Origin: Bacillota bacterium
GTDB lineage: Bacteria; Bacillota; Clostridia; Acetivibrionales; DSM-27016
Direction of reading: 5' to 3'
DNA: 64,000 nucleotides
Assembly: GCA_023390115.1 (NCBI GenBank)
Contig: JAEWDM010000030.1
Span: forward strand, 60,968-124,967
Part shown: positions 36,534 to 44,284 of the stretch, piece after piece
Numbering within the stretch: the stretch's first letter is position 1
Layout: each line of letters opens with the position of its first letter
Notes under the pieces: generated by a model
Database searches by the model: none
Seen by the model: only the letters and a program-made list of their open reading frames with translations
Told to the model about the DNA's origin: nothing
Made by a program: the position numbers and the translations under genes

Positions 36534-37391
36534 TTATGCCTTTACTATTTTTTCCTTCCATTTTGTAAGGCCGGTCTCCAACCTTACCATTAAAAAGTTA
36601 ATAAGCAGTCCTAAAAGGCTGATTGAAATAATGCCTGCAAACATTTCCGGTACGGCATACCTCTCCTGATAGTAAAATATCATAAAGCCCATACCCCTGT
36701 CGGCTCCAAGCATTTCGGCGGCTACGAGCATAAGGATTGACGTAGAGGCGCTTAGCCTCAGGCCCGTCAGTATTGAGGGCATCGCCATGGGGATAACCAG
36801 CTTTAAAAACAGCGCGGGCCTGGATATGCCTGTAGAGCGGGCAAATTTTATTAATAGCGGATCTACTCCTTTAACCCCGCTTATGGTGTTCAGAAGTATG
36901 GGCCATATGCTCCCCCATATTATAATTGAAACCTTGGAGGCCTCGCCCAATCCAAAAAACAGTATGAATACAGGATAGAGAGCAAGCGTAGAAGTGTTTC
37001 TGCAGGCCTGTACCAGAGGGTCTATGAACTGCTCAAAGCCTTTGAACCAGCCCATAAAAATTCCTAAGGGAATAGAAATGAACACTGCCGTAAAGAAGCC
37101 TACCGCTGACCGTGAGAGGCTTGAAACGATATGCAGGAACATTTCACCGGATAGAAACAAGCCTGCGAGGCACTTAACGACGGTGCTGAAAGAGGGAAGC
37201 AAAAACCGGTCGATCAGGCCAAGGGCAGGCAGCAGCTCCCACAAGGCTACAAGCGTGGCAACCGCTATTGATTTTTCAAAAGCCTGCACCGGGATTTTTT
37301 TCCAATCCCGCGGTGTACGATGAGCAGGGGCGGAGGCTTTGCTGACTGATAGAAAAGCTGCATTCAGACTCTCTATATTCCTTTCCGACAT
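36534..37391 (-). CDS. ABC transporter permease, SsuC/TauC/NrtB type (first copy)
   Basis: The first gene of the operon encodes a 285-residue permease. Residues 1-38 form a hydrophilic N-terminal tail, then come six helices and the coupling loop KFARSTGISRPALFLKLVIPMAMPSILTGLRLSASTSILMLVAAEMLGADRGMGFMI. It is a paralogue of the permease at 34667. Two unlike permeases could form a heterodimer. AAAGGAGATG precedes the ATG. Expression passes through the leader and terminator at 37451-37502. Confidence 0.88.
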   Translation of the reverse strand: MSERNIESLNAAFLSVSKASAPAHRTPRDWKKIPVQAFEKSIAVATLVALWELLPALGLIDRFLLPSFSTVVKCLAGLFLSGEMFLHIVSSLSRSAVGFFTAVFISIPLGIFMGWFKGFEQFIDPLVQACRNTSTLALYPVFILFFGLGEASKVSIIIWGSIWPILLNTISGVKGVDPLLIKFARSTGISRPALFLKLVIPMAMPSILTGLRLSASTSILMLVAAEMLGADRGMGFMIFYYQERYAVPEMFAGIISISLLGLLINFLMVRLETGLTKWKEKIVKA

Positions 37392-37450
37392 GATATCATC
37401 TCCTTTCCATTTTCAGGCATTGATAATTATATTTATAGATAACGGACCGT

Positions 37451-37502
37451 AAAAATAAATAAAGGCCGCGATGCTACACTTTAAGGTAGCATTCACAGCC
37501 TT
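37451..37502 (-). terminator. Attenuator-like intrinsic terminator in the DCCP-operon leader
   Basis: On the minus strand AAGGCTGTGAATGCTAC pairs with GTAGCATCGCGGCCTTT (16 pairs, one bulge, two G-U) around CTTAAAGT, and the T-rich UUUAUUUAUUUUU follows. It lies about 60 bases before the first gene and after the promoter, so it must be read through. Confidence 0.8.
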
Positions 37503-37619
37503 CAGTTTATCTGATCAACGACTTGATTTATGGAAAACTATAAGCTGATTTAACAGCTATTCCACTACATAAGAGCATATTATATCTCCTAGTATTCTTA
37601 TATGTTTTATTGCTCTATG
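37503..37619 (-). ncRNA. Leader RNA of the DCCP operon, possible riboswitch
   Basis: Between the transcription start and the terminator lie two hairpins. The first is ACATATAAGA with TCTTATGT. The second is TGGAATAGCTG with CAGCT...TTTCCA, loop TTAAAT. The sequence does not match the riboswitch cores that I can recall (TPP, SAM, purine, cobalamin, c-di-GMP, preQ1, Moco). It is a candidate ligand-sensing leader; the sensor could also be a protein. Confidence 0.4.
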
Positions 37620-37625
37620 GGATTT

Positions 37626-37654
37626 ATTGTAATATTATATCGCGTTTCTGTCAA
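37626..37654 (-). promoter_or_regulatory. Promoter of the DCCP/ABC operon
   Basis: On the minus strand TTGACA (37649-37654), 17 bases, TACAAT (37626-37631). Confidence 0.75.
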
Positions 37655-37900
37655 TAGTATTTTTAAAATAATTATTTTTTAAATAATTTATCCTTTAAAA
37701 ATAAAAGCAGGCATGTTATATTTCCCTTAAAATCCCATATGATTATTTTATGTTTTACAGAAGCAGGGGAAGTGCAATACTTGGAATGAAGGATTTGCAG
37801 AGCTTAAAGCAGAGTACTGAAAATAAAAGATCCGGGAAATGTCATTTTAATTACTTTTACATATAATATAATGGATTTATGAATATATGGAGGAGCAAAA

Positions 37901-38155
37901 ATGGAAGAAAGCGGCTTGAGCAGCAATCAGATACAGGAAGAGGAATGGGAGCTTATACGTAAAATCGAAATAGCCTATAAGGTCTACAGACTGAGTGAGA
38001 TTTCTTTAGGTGAGGCGGAGGATGACTACGGAAAGCTGAAAATTGCGAGGCTCAGGCTTGAGTTTTCCAAGCACCATCTGGCCGCCCTGCTTGACGAGGC
38101 TAAAAGCAAAGGCGTAGTATGGGAAAACGACCAATTAAAGGAGCCGGAGCTATAA
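37901..38155 (+). CDS. Small acidic helical protein, unknown
   Basis: The 84-residue protein is charged and helical throughout (EEEWELIRKIEIAYKVYRLSEISLGEAEDDYGKLKIARLRLEFSKHHLAALLDEAK), without membrane segments or cysteines. GGAGG lies eight bases before the ATG, so translation is likely. A weak hairpin (AACCAGGGATA/TGTCCTTGGTT, 38174-38208) follows. I do not recognise a family. Confidence 0.6.
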   Translation: MEESGLSSNQIQEEEWELIRKIEIAYKVYRLSEISLGEAEDDYGKLKIARLRLEFSKHHLAALLDEAKSKGVVWENDQLKEPEL

Positions 38156-38228
38156 ACGAAAGGCATCTTGAGAAAAACCAGGGATATTGATACCTATGTC
38201 CTTGGTTAATACATATATACTCTCTCTT

Positions 38229-38765
38229 TTAGCTTCTTTTCTTCATAACACTGTCAATTATCTCCGAATATATGGCTTGAGAGTTCTTCCGCCAGTTGTC
38301 GCAAATAGTGCGGGCATCATTTTTTGTACCTACCGTCAGCTTTAAATCCACCAGACAAAAATTGTCTTCATTTACGCTGCAATGCACGCTGTACTCATTT
38401 TCACTTTCAGGTATAAATTCTGCTGTTATAAGCGTTTCATTCCGCATATTTTTCTTTAATAAGGCCAAGGTACTGTCAATTTGCGCCTTAATCCCGAAGG
38501 GAATTATATTGGGGAAGTAGCCAAGGGTCTGCTTTCCGGTTTCCGTTATGGTATAAAAGATTTTGGACTCAATTATGCGGGAGCTCAGCATGTTATTGTC
38601 GCATAGCTCGTTTAAAAACTGCTGAAGAAAGAAATAATTCATAAACTTATTTTCCAGTACGAGCTTGGTTATTTGAAGGTTGCTTACAGGAATGCTAAGC
38701 TTATTTATAATATAAAGAAGTATAAGCTTGCTTTCGGCAAGCTCCTTATTATTGGCCGGACTCAT
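38229..38765 (-). CDS. DUF4364 family protein (winged-helix-like)
   Basis: The 178-residue protein begins NKELAESKLILLYIINKLSIPVSNLQITKLVLENKFMNYFFLQQFLNELCDNNML, the conserved DUF4364 block, which looks like a winged helix. The C-terminal half (residues 90-175) is a beta-rich domain. It has no catalytic motif and may be a small regulator. GGAGGG is seven bases before the ATG at 38765, so the ATG at 38777, which overlaps that site, is not used. Confidence 0.82.
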   Translation of the reverse strand: MSPANNKELAESKLILLYIINKLSIPVSNLQITKLVLENKFMNYFFLQQFLNELCDNNMLSSRIIESKIFYTITETGKQTLGYFPNIIPFGIKAQIDSTLALLKKNMRNETLITAEFIPESENEYSVHCSVNEDNFCLVDLKLTVGTKNDARTICDNWRKNSQAIYSEIIDSVMKKRS

Positions 38766-38850
38766 TTTACCCTCCATAATATACTTATGTCTTCTGCTTT
38801 AGTATACCATATCTTTTTACTTTCTTCCATATTGCCCATTAATTCATGAG

Positions 38851-38879
38851 TTGACAAAAAAGGACAAAAAAGTTATAAT
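38851..38879 (+). promoter_or_regulatory. Consensus promoter of glgCD
   Basis: TTGACA at 38851-38856, 17 bases, TATAAT at 38874-38879. The leader to glgC is about 315 nt, with no frame I can support; it includes a GC-rich segment near 39108-39135. Confidence 0.75.
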
Positions 38880-39198
38880 TACCATTATATTTATAAAAAT
38901 ATGAACTTTAATGTCTTTCCTATTTAATAATGACACCTGATAAAGAAAAAACATGTTTCAAAGGCGGTTTCAGGCATAAACGCTTGTGCTTGGGCATATA
39001 GTTGTAAAGTCTGTCCTGTAGAATGAACCTGAATTTTACAAACCGAAGCTTGCAAAGCATTTACTTGATTTTAAAAAGATGGTAAGCTGGATATATATAA
39101 TACTGCTTGCCGCCGGGGGGCATTTTTAGCGGTTCCGTGAAATATAGATAAAAGACTTGCGAGTCATTAAAATTATACGAATGAATGGGGGAAATTAA

Positions 39199-40479
39199 AT
39201 GGTAAAAAAGGAGATTGTTGCGCTCCTGCTTGCGGGAGGGCAGGGCAGCAGGCTGGGAGTTTTGACCAAAACCATAGCAAAGCCTGCGGTGCTTTACGGA
39301 GGCAAATACAGAATAATTGATTTCTCATTAAGCAACTGCATAAACTCGGGAATTGACACTGTCGGTGTTTTAACTCAGTATCAGCCTCTTAAGCTCAATT
39401 CCCATATAGGTATAGGAAAGCCATGGGACATGGATAGAATAAATGGCGGCGTCACTATACTGTCGCCTTATTTGAAGGAGGAAGTAGGAGAGTGGTACAA
39501 GGGCACGGCAAATGCGGTATTTCAGAATATACACTATGTTGACAAAATTTCTCCTGAGTACGTTATAATACTTTCGGGGGATCATATTTATAAAATGGAT
39601 TATTCACAGATGCTTGACTTTCACAAAAGAAATAATGCCGAGGCAACTATTTCCGTAATAGACGTACCTATTGACGAAGCCAGCAGATACGGAATTATGA
39701 ATACCTCCGGAGACGGCAGGATTTATGAGTTTGAAGAAAAGCCTGCGCAGCCTAAAAGCACTCTGGCCTCTATGGGAGTATACATATTCAACTGGGACAC
39801 ATTAAAGCAGTACCTTATAAGAGATAATGAAAACACATTCTCTCAATATGACTTCGGCAAAAATATTATTCCCATGATGCTTGAGGATGGAAGAAGCCTC
39901 TGGGCATATAAATTTTCCGGCTACTGGAGGGATGTCGGAACGATACAGGCCTTCTGGGAGTCCAACATGGATCTTATAAGGAGAATACCCGACTTCAACC
40001 TGTTTGATCCGAATTGGAGGATATATACACCAAATCCTGTCGCTCCGGCCCATTATATAGGCCCTGACGGAAGCATCAAAAAGTCTATTGTGGCTGAGGG
40101 GTGTATGATATATGGAAAAGTAAAAAATTCCGTAATTTTTCCCGGAGTGGTTGTAGAGAAGGACGCTGTGATAGAAGACTCCATTATTATGTCGGGTGCA
40201 AGCATCGGGGAGAGAGCGGTTATAAATCAATGCATTGTGGGCGAGCGGGCCTATGTGGGAAGGCATGTGAAATTGGGTATCGGAGAAATAGTGTCCAATG
40301 AGCATAAGCCGCATATATACAACTCCGGAATTACAGTTATAGGTGAAGCGGCACATATTCCGGATGAAGCACATGTGGGGAAAAACGTAATGATAGACAT
40401 AGAGGTGACTTTAGAGGATTTTTGTGATTTAAAAATTTCTTCGGGTAAAAATGTATACAAGGGCGGTGTATGCGAATGA
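39199..40479 (+). CDS. glgC: Glucose-1-phosphate adenylyltransferase, catalytic subunit
   Basis: GlgC makes ADP-glucose for glycogen synthesis. The 426-residue protein has the nucleotide loop [23 protein letters not shown] (residues 10-32), [27 protein letters not shown], the catalytic-type Asp in [11 protein letters not shown], the glucose-1-phosphate segment [10 protein letters not shown], and a C-terminal left-handed beta-helix that binds effectors. It overlaps glgD at the stop. In Firmicutes GlgC and GlgD form a heterotetramer. Confidence 0.96.
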   Translation: MVKKEIVALLLAGGQGSRLGVLTKTIAKPAVLYGGKYRIIDFSLSNCINSGIDTVGVLTQYQPLKLNSHIGIGKPWDMDRINGGVTILSPYLKEEVGEWYKGTANAVFQNIHYVDKISPEYVIILSGDHIYKMDYSQMLDFHKRNNAEATISVIDVPIDEASRYGIMNTSGDGRIYEFEEKPAQPKSTLASMGVYIFNWDTLKQYLIRDNENTFSQYDFGKNIIPMMLEDGRSLWAYKFSGYWRDVGTIQAFWESNMDLIRRIPDFNLFDPNWRIYTPNPVAPAHYIGPDGSIKKSIVAEGCMIYGKVKNSVIFPGVVVEKDAVIEDSIIMSGASIGERAVINQCIVGERAYVGRHVKLGIGEIVSNEHKPHIYNSGITVIGEAAHIPDEAHVGKNVMIDIEVTLEDFCDLKISSGKNVYKGGVCE

Positions 40480-41597
40480 AAAATGCTATGGGAATTATAC
40501 TTACAGGAGGCAAAAACAACAGACTTAAGGAGCTTTCCTCAATGAGATCCATATCGGCGGTGCCGGTGGCTGGAAAATACAGGGCTATAGATTTTGCGCT
40601 GTCCAGCATGGTAAATTCAGGTATAACAAACATAGGGGTGCTTACTCAATACAGCTTTCGTTCTCTTATGGATCATCTTGGATCGGGTAAGGAATGGGAT
40701 CTGGACAGAAAAAATGACGGGCTCTTTATATTTCCTCCATACCTTTCGGAAAACGATACGGGATGGTACAGGGGAAGCTCGGATGCGATGTTTAACAATA
40801 TAACCTTCTTGAAAAGAAGTAATGAAAAATATGTGATAATAGCTCAGGGAAACTGCATATATAAAGTGTCGTTTGACAGTATGCTTGAAAAGCATATTGA
40901 AAACAACGCCGATATTACCATTGCCTACAGGGAGATGAACAACTTCGGGGAAGAGGAGCTTTCTTTATTGGGATTGATAAAGCTTGGGGACGACGGAAAG
41001 ATTTTGGATCTTCAGGAAAAGCCGCCTCACCCGTGGACCAAGACCGGCTCGATGGGAATATATATAATAGAACGTGAGCTTCTTATATCTCTTCTTGAGG
41101 AGAGTGCTGCCCATGGCAATTATGATTTTGTAAAGGATATTGTTATCAGAAATCTCGGCACGCTTAATATATACGGGTATGAATATGATGTTTACTGGAG
41201 AAGCTTAAGCACTGTTCAGATGTATTACAGGTGCAATATGGAGATGCTTGACCCTGAGGTTAGAAGAGAGCTGTTTATAGACAATGGGAAGGTATATACA
41301 AAGGTAAAGGATGAATCTCCTGCAAAATATAATGATGAGGCAGAGGTCAAAAACTCAATAGTAGGAGATGGGTGCATAATTGAGGGGATAGTGGAAAATT
41401 GCGTTCTTTTCAGGGGAGTAACCATTAACAAGGGAGCCGTTGTAAAGGACAGCATAATAATGCAGGGTGCATGCATTGAAGAAAATGCCATGCTGCGCTA
41501 TGCAATACTGGATAAGAATGCGGTTGTGACACAGGGAAAAAGCTTAAAGGGAGAAGCTGATTGGCCTATAATAGTTGAAAAGAAGGTAAGGGTATAA
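40476..41597 (+). CDS. glgD: Glucose-1-phosphate adenylyltransferase, GlgD subunit
   Basis: GlgD is the non-catalytic or weakly active partner of GlgC. The 373-residue protein keeps the fold, but its nucleotide loop is altered ([52 protein letters not shown]). The Asp of the GDH motif in GlgC is replaced ([11 protein letters not shown]), which explains loss of catalysis. The beta-helix is present and shorter. I take the ATG at 40476, which shares ATGA with the glgC stop and has AGGGCGG nine bases upstream; ATG at 40470 is the alternative. Confidence 0.95.
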   Translation: MKNAMGIILTGGKNNRLKELSSMRSISAVPVAGKYRAIDFALSSMVNSGITNIGVLTQYSFRSLMDHLGSGKEWDLDRKNDGLFIFPPYLSENDTGWYRGSSDAMFNNITFLKRSNEKYVIIAQGNCIYKVSFDSMLEKHIENNADITIAYREMNNFGEEELSLLGLIKLGDDGKILDLQEKPPHPWTKTGSMGIYIIERELLISLLEESAAHGNYDFVKDIVIRNLGTLNIYGYEYDVYWRSLSTVQMYYRCNMEMLDPEVRRELFIDNGKVYTKVKDESPAKYNDEAEVKNSIVGDGCIIEGIVENCVLFRGVTINKGAVVKDSIIMQGACIEENAMLRYAILDKNAVVTQGKSLKGEADWPIIVEKKVRV

Positions 41598-41617
41598 GGA
41601 GCACTGTAAAAGCAAGA

Positions 41618-41672
41618 GAACGGCTATAATTTTCCCGGCAAAGCGGATTAATATAACCGTTCTCCTGTTTTG
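41618..41672 (+). terminator. Terminator of glgCD
   Basis: GAGAACGG...TATA pairs with TATA.CCGTTCTC around a loop of about 25 bases, then TGTTTTGTTT. Confidence 0.75.
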
Positions 41673-41825
41673 TTTGCAAGAAGAAGAATATATGTAGTAA
41701 AAGGTAAGTATGCTGCCGCCTATTTTAAGTGTATATCAGCAAAATCTATTTAAACAGGTCGCAACTGTTTTGTATAGGCTGACAGGCTTAAATATTGTGC
41801 AATGCTGCTTTAGCTTAAGAAATGC

Positions 41826-41963
41826 TCATTGATTTTGCAATACTCTTAAAATCAATGCGTCAAGCCTTTCGCTCAATGCTAAAACTATATCTGTATCCAA
41901 GCTGCGTTTTTGTGCTTCGTTAATTAGTGCATCTCTTAGTTTGTCTATGTTCTCATCCAGCAA
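41826..41963 (-). CDS. Short Spo0E-like aspartyl-phosphate phosphatase
   Basis: This 45-codon frame reads MLDENIDKLRDALINEAQKR, then SLDTDIVLALSERLDALILRVLQNQ. It has the two-helix layout and the SERLDALI form of the Spo0E signature (SxxLDxLI). Spo0E-like proteins remove phosphate from Spo0A~P and delay sporulation. TTG at 41963 has AAGGGG ten bases upstream; an in-frame ATG at 41999 gives 57 residues. A consensus minus-strand promoter lies at 42289-42317. Small size makes it easy to miss. Confidence 0.6.
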   Translation of the reverse strand: MLDENIDKLRDALINEAQKRSLDTDIVLALSERLDALILRVLQNQ

Positions 41964-42024
41964 TTTGTATATTCCCCTTTTTACAAATCGGTAAAACATC
42001 GGCAACCAAAGAAAACAAAAGCAT

Positions 42025-42120
42025 TTACAGCCTGAGCTTCTCTTTCGCCTTTTGCATCAGGAACTTCATATCTTCCCGGGTATCTGGAAAATACCGGAAT
42101 ATACAATTGCCCCAATACAT
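42025..42120 (-). CDS. Possible small frame or membrane-protein remnant
   Basis: A 31-codon frame (MYWGNCIFRYFPDTREDMKF, then LMQKAKEKLRL) starts at 42120 on the minus strand, without a good ribosome site. The same frame stays open upstream with LLILLNVLIGLWYIYAVFK. A neighbouring frame reads ILTVFKKPYMTYIFAVIYMIINSF, so the region may be a membrane-protein gene broken by a frameshift. I do not recognise it. It lies between the promoter at 42289 and the Spo0E-like gene. Confidence 0.25.
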   Translation of the reverse strand: MYWGNCIFRYFPDTREDMKFLMQKAKEKLRL

Positions 42121-42288
42121 TTTAAACACCGCGTAAATGTACCACAGCCCTATAAGTACATTTAAAAGAATTAATAATCATATAGATAACTGCAAATATA
42201 TAAGTCATGTAAGGCTTCTTAAACACAGTCAATATTCCAATAAAGTAAGGACCGTTAATAAATTATCAATTACCAGTGTATGTAACAA

Positions 42289-42317
42289 ATTATAATACTC
42301 GTTTTGAGTACTGTCAA
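42289..42317 (-). promoter_or_regulatory. Consensus minus-strand promoter before the short Spo0E-like gene
   Basis: On the minus strand TTGACA (42312-42317), 17 bases, TATAAT (42289-42294). The first clear gene downstream is the Spo0E-like frame, about 320 nt away. Confidence 0.7.
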
Positions 42318-42368
42318 TACTTTTTAGGAAAATTTTTTTAAATTTTTATTAAGCCTTATAAAATTATG

Positions 42369-42569
42369 TTATAGAGAGGGATTTTTCGTCCGTTTCTTCT
42401 CGATAATATCATTATATTTTGTAATAGCGGCATTAAGAACCTGACTGGCGGATATTATTTCAGGGTCCTGAAGGTTAAAGCTGTTTTTGCATGATATGAT
42501 ATCATTCAGCTTATTGCGGAGCCTTTCAACATCCTGAAGCAAAAGCTCCAATTCATTCATTTCGTTCAT
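42369..42569 (-). CDS. Spo0E-like family protein with Asp-to-Asn change in the signature
   Basis: The 66-residue protein has the Spo0E layout of two helices: LELLLQDVERLRNKLNDIISC and DPEIISASQVLNAAITKYNDIIEKK. The signature reads SQVLN at 42-46 where the family has SQxLD. In Spo0E the Asp is needed for phosphatase activity, so this protein may be inactive or a binding-only form. GGAGAGG precedes the ATG. A downstream neighbour on the same strand is a second Spo0E-like gene. Confidence 0.6.
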   Translation of the reverse strand: MNEMNELELLLQDVERLRNKLNDIISCKNSFNLQDPEIISASQVLNAAITKYNDIIEKKRTKNPSL

Positions 42570-42644
42570 TACAGCCTCTCCTTTAAATTTAACTATTTCC
42601 TAGTATGTCAAAAGAGGCGGAAATTTATAAGTTAAATAAATATT

Positions 42645-43481
42645 TTATGCCGATTTCATATGAGATTTTTTTACCCGAAGTCTTGAGAATATTTTTTTAA
42701 AGACAAGTATAGAGATAAGTGCAATGACTCCTATAAGCACTATGGTGCCTCCGGGCTTTAAATTTACATAGTAGGAAATATAAAGTCCCGAGAAGGTAAA
42801 AAATACGGAGAGAAGCACAGAAAAAATGACCGTCTGCTTATAGCTTTTGGCAAGCTGCATTGCAGAGGCCACGGGAAGAACCATAAGCGAGGATATAATA
42901 AGAGTTCCCACTGTCCTTACCGATATTGAAATGGTAATGGCGGTAAGCAGGGTGAATATAAAATTTACAGCTTTTACGGGAACGCCCGCAAGCCTTGCCG
43001 ACTCCTCGTCAAAGGTGCAATAGAACAATTCCTTGTACAGCAGAATTACCGATAAAATTACTACAATACTTAGTCCTATAACCATAAAAAGCTCAAAATC
43101 GGTTATGGCCACAATGCTTCCAAAAAGGAAGCTGTTAAGGCTTGCGCTGTTTTTAACAAAGCCTGACAGCACACCTGCAAGGCCTATACCTGTGGACATA
43201 ATTACTGCAATTGCAATTTCGGAATACCTTGGAAATGCCTTCCTTACCTGCTCGATACCAAGGGCGGAAGCAACGGCAAAAACGACGGCACCCAGTATCG
43301 GATTTAATCCGGACACCAATCCGGCCGTTACCCCGGCAAGCGAGGTATGGGACAGGGCATCTCCCATCATGGAAAGTCTTTTGAGAACCACGACAACCCC
43401 TATGCAGGGAGTTATAGCCGCAATGAGAAGGCCCACTGCAAAAGCCTTTTGCATAAATTCGTATTGTAAAATATCCAGCAT
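42645..43481 (-). CDS. znuB: Zinc/manganese-type ABC transporter permease
   Basis: The 278-residue ABC-3 family permease has eight or nine helices: MQKAFAVGLLIAAITPCIGVVVVLKRLSMMGDALSHTSLAGVTAGL and, near residue 180, the family's RTVGTLIISSLMVLPVASAMQLAKSY. The start is the ATG at 43481, which overlaps the znuC stop by one base (TAATG), so translation is coupled; an ATG 24 bases upstream lies inside znuC. The C-terminus is basic. It is the third gene of the znuA-znuC-znuB operon. Confidence 0.92.
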   Translation of the reverse strand: MLDILQYEFMQKAFAVGLLIAAITPCIGVVVVLKRLSMMGDALSHTSLAGVTAGLVSGLNPILGAVVFAVASALGIEQVRKAFPRYSEIAIAVIMSTGIGLAGVLSGFVKNSASLNSFLFGSIVAITDFELFMVIGLSIVVILSVILLYKELFYCTFDEESARLAGVPVKAVNFIFTLLTAITISISVRTVGTLIISSLMVLPVASAMQLAKSYKQTVIFSVLLSVFFTFSGLYISYYVNLKPGGTIVLIGVIALISILVFKKIFSRLRVKKSHMKSA

Positions 43482-44263
43482 TATTCGCCCTCTTTTCTTA
43501 TACAATTTTTACAGTGGCCCGAGCCGGACAAATGCAGGTTTATGTCGTACCCGTATATTTCGGTAACAACATCCCTTGTCAGTCCATGAGACGGGTCATG
43601 CTCCAGCAAGCCGTTCTCTCCAAGACAGATAAGTCGGTTAGAGTGGGCTGTAATGGCCCCGAGGTCATGAGTAACCATGACAACAGTCAGGCCAAGCTCG
43701 TGATTAAGCCGCGCGAGCAGGCAATACACCGCTTCCTCAGACCTGGCATCGATTCCTGATGTGGGCTCATCCAAAAAAATCAATTCGGGGCTATTAACAA
43801 GAACCCTCGCCAAAAACACCCTTTGCTGCTGGCCCCCGGATAAATTTCCCATCAGCCTTTTGGCGTAATTGTTCATTTCAACCCTTTCAAGAGCATGATA
43901 AACCATTTCCTTATGTCTTTTTTTAGGAAGCTTGAAAAGACCTATATCTGAAAACAGATTGGCCTGAACAACCTCCTCTACGGTAGCGGGGAAGCTTCCG
44001 TTGAAGGAGGTTGCCTTTTGTGATATGTAGCCTATTTTACTCCAACTCTTAAAACCCTTTATATCCTGGCCAAGCAGGCTTATATGCCCGCTGACCGGCA
44101 TTAAGGTCCTCAGCATAAGCTTAAGCAGGGTGCTTTTTCCGGAGCCGTTTGCTCCTATAATTCCCACAAAATCCCCTCTGTTCACGCAGAAGCTGATATC
44201 TTTTAGGATGAGTTTTTCACTGTAACCGAAATTAAGGTTTCTTACTTCAATTAATTTGTCCAT
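43481..44263 (-). CDS. znuC: Zinc/manganese-type ABC transporter ATP-binding protein
   Basis: This 260-residue ATPase powers metal uptake. Walker A is GANGSGKST (near residue 36), the signature is NLSGGQQQRV, Walker B is LIFLDEPTSGID and the switch His is in VTHDLG. The C-terminus ends HLSGSGHCKNCIRKEGE, with a His and two Cys that could bind metal; such tails occur in some ZnuC proteins. Its start is 22 bases after znuA. Confidence 0.93.
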   Translation of the reverse strand: MDKLIEVRNLNFGYSEKLILKDISFCVNRGDFVGIIGANGSGKSTLLKLMLRTLMPVSGHISLLGQDIKGFKSWSKIGYISQKATSFNGSFPATVEEVVQANLFSDIGLFKLPKKRHKEMVYHALERVEMNNYAKRLMGNLSGGQQQRVFLARVLVNSPELIFLDEPTSGIDARSEEAVYCLLARLNHELGLTVVMVTHDLGAITAHSNRLICLGENGLLEHDPSHGLTRDVVTEIYGYDINLHLSGSGHCKNCIRKEGE

Positions 44264-44284
44264 TTTTATATCTTTCCAATACTG

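Noticed and set aside
37503..37619. Known purine, TPP or preQ1 riboswitch in the DCCP leader
   Set aside because: None of the conserved cores of these families can be found in the leader sequence on the minus strand.
41927..42136. 69-codon plus-strand frame
   Set aside because: It is antisense to the Spo0E-like frame and has no ribosome site.
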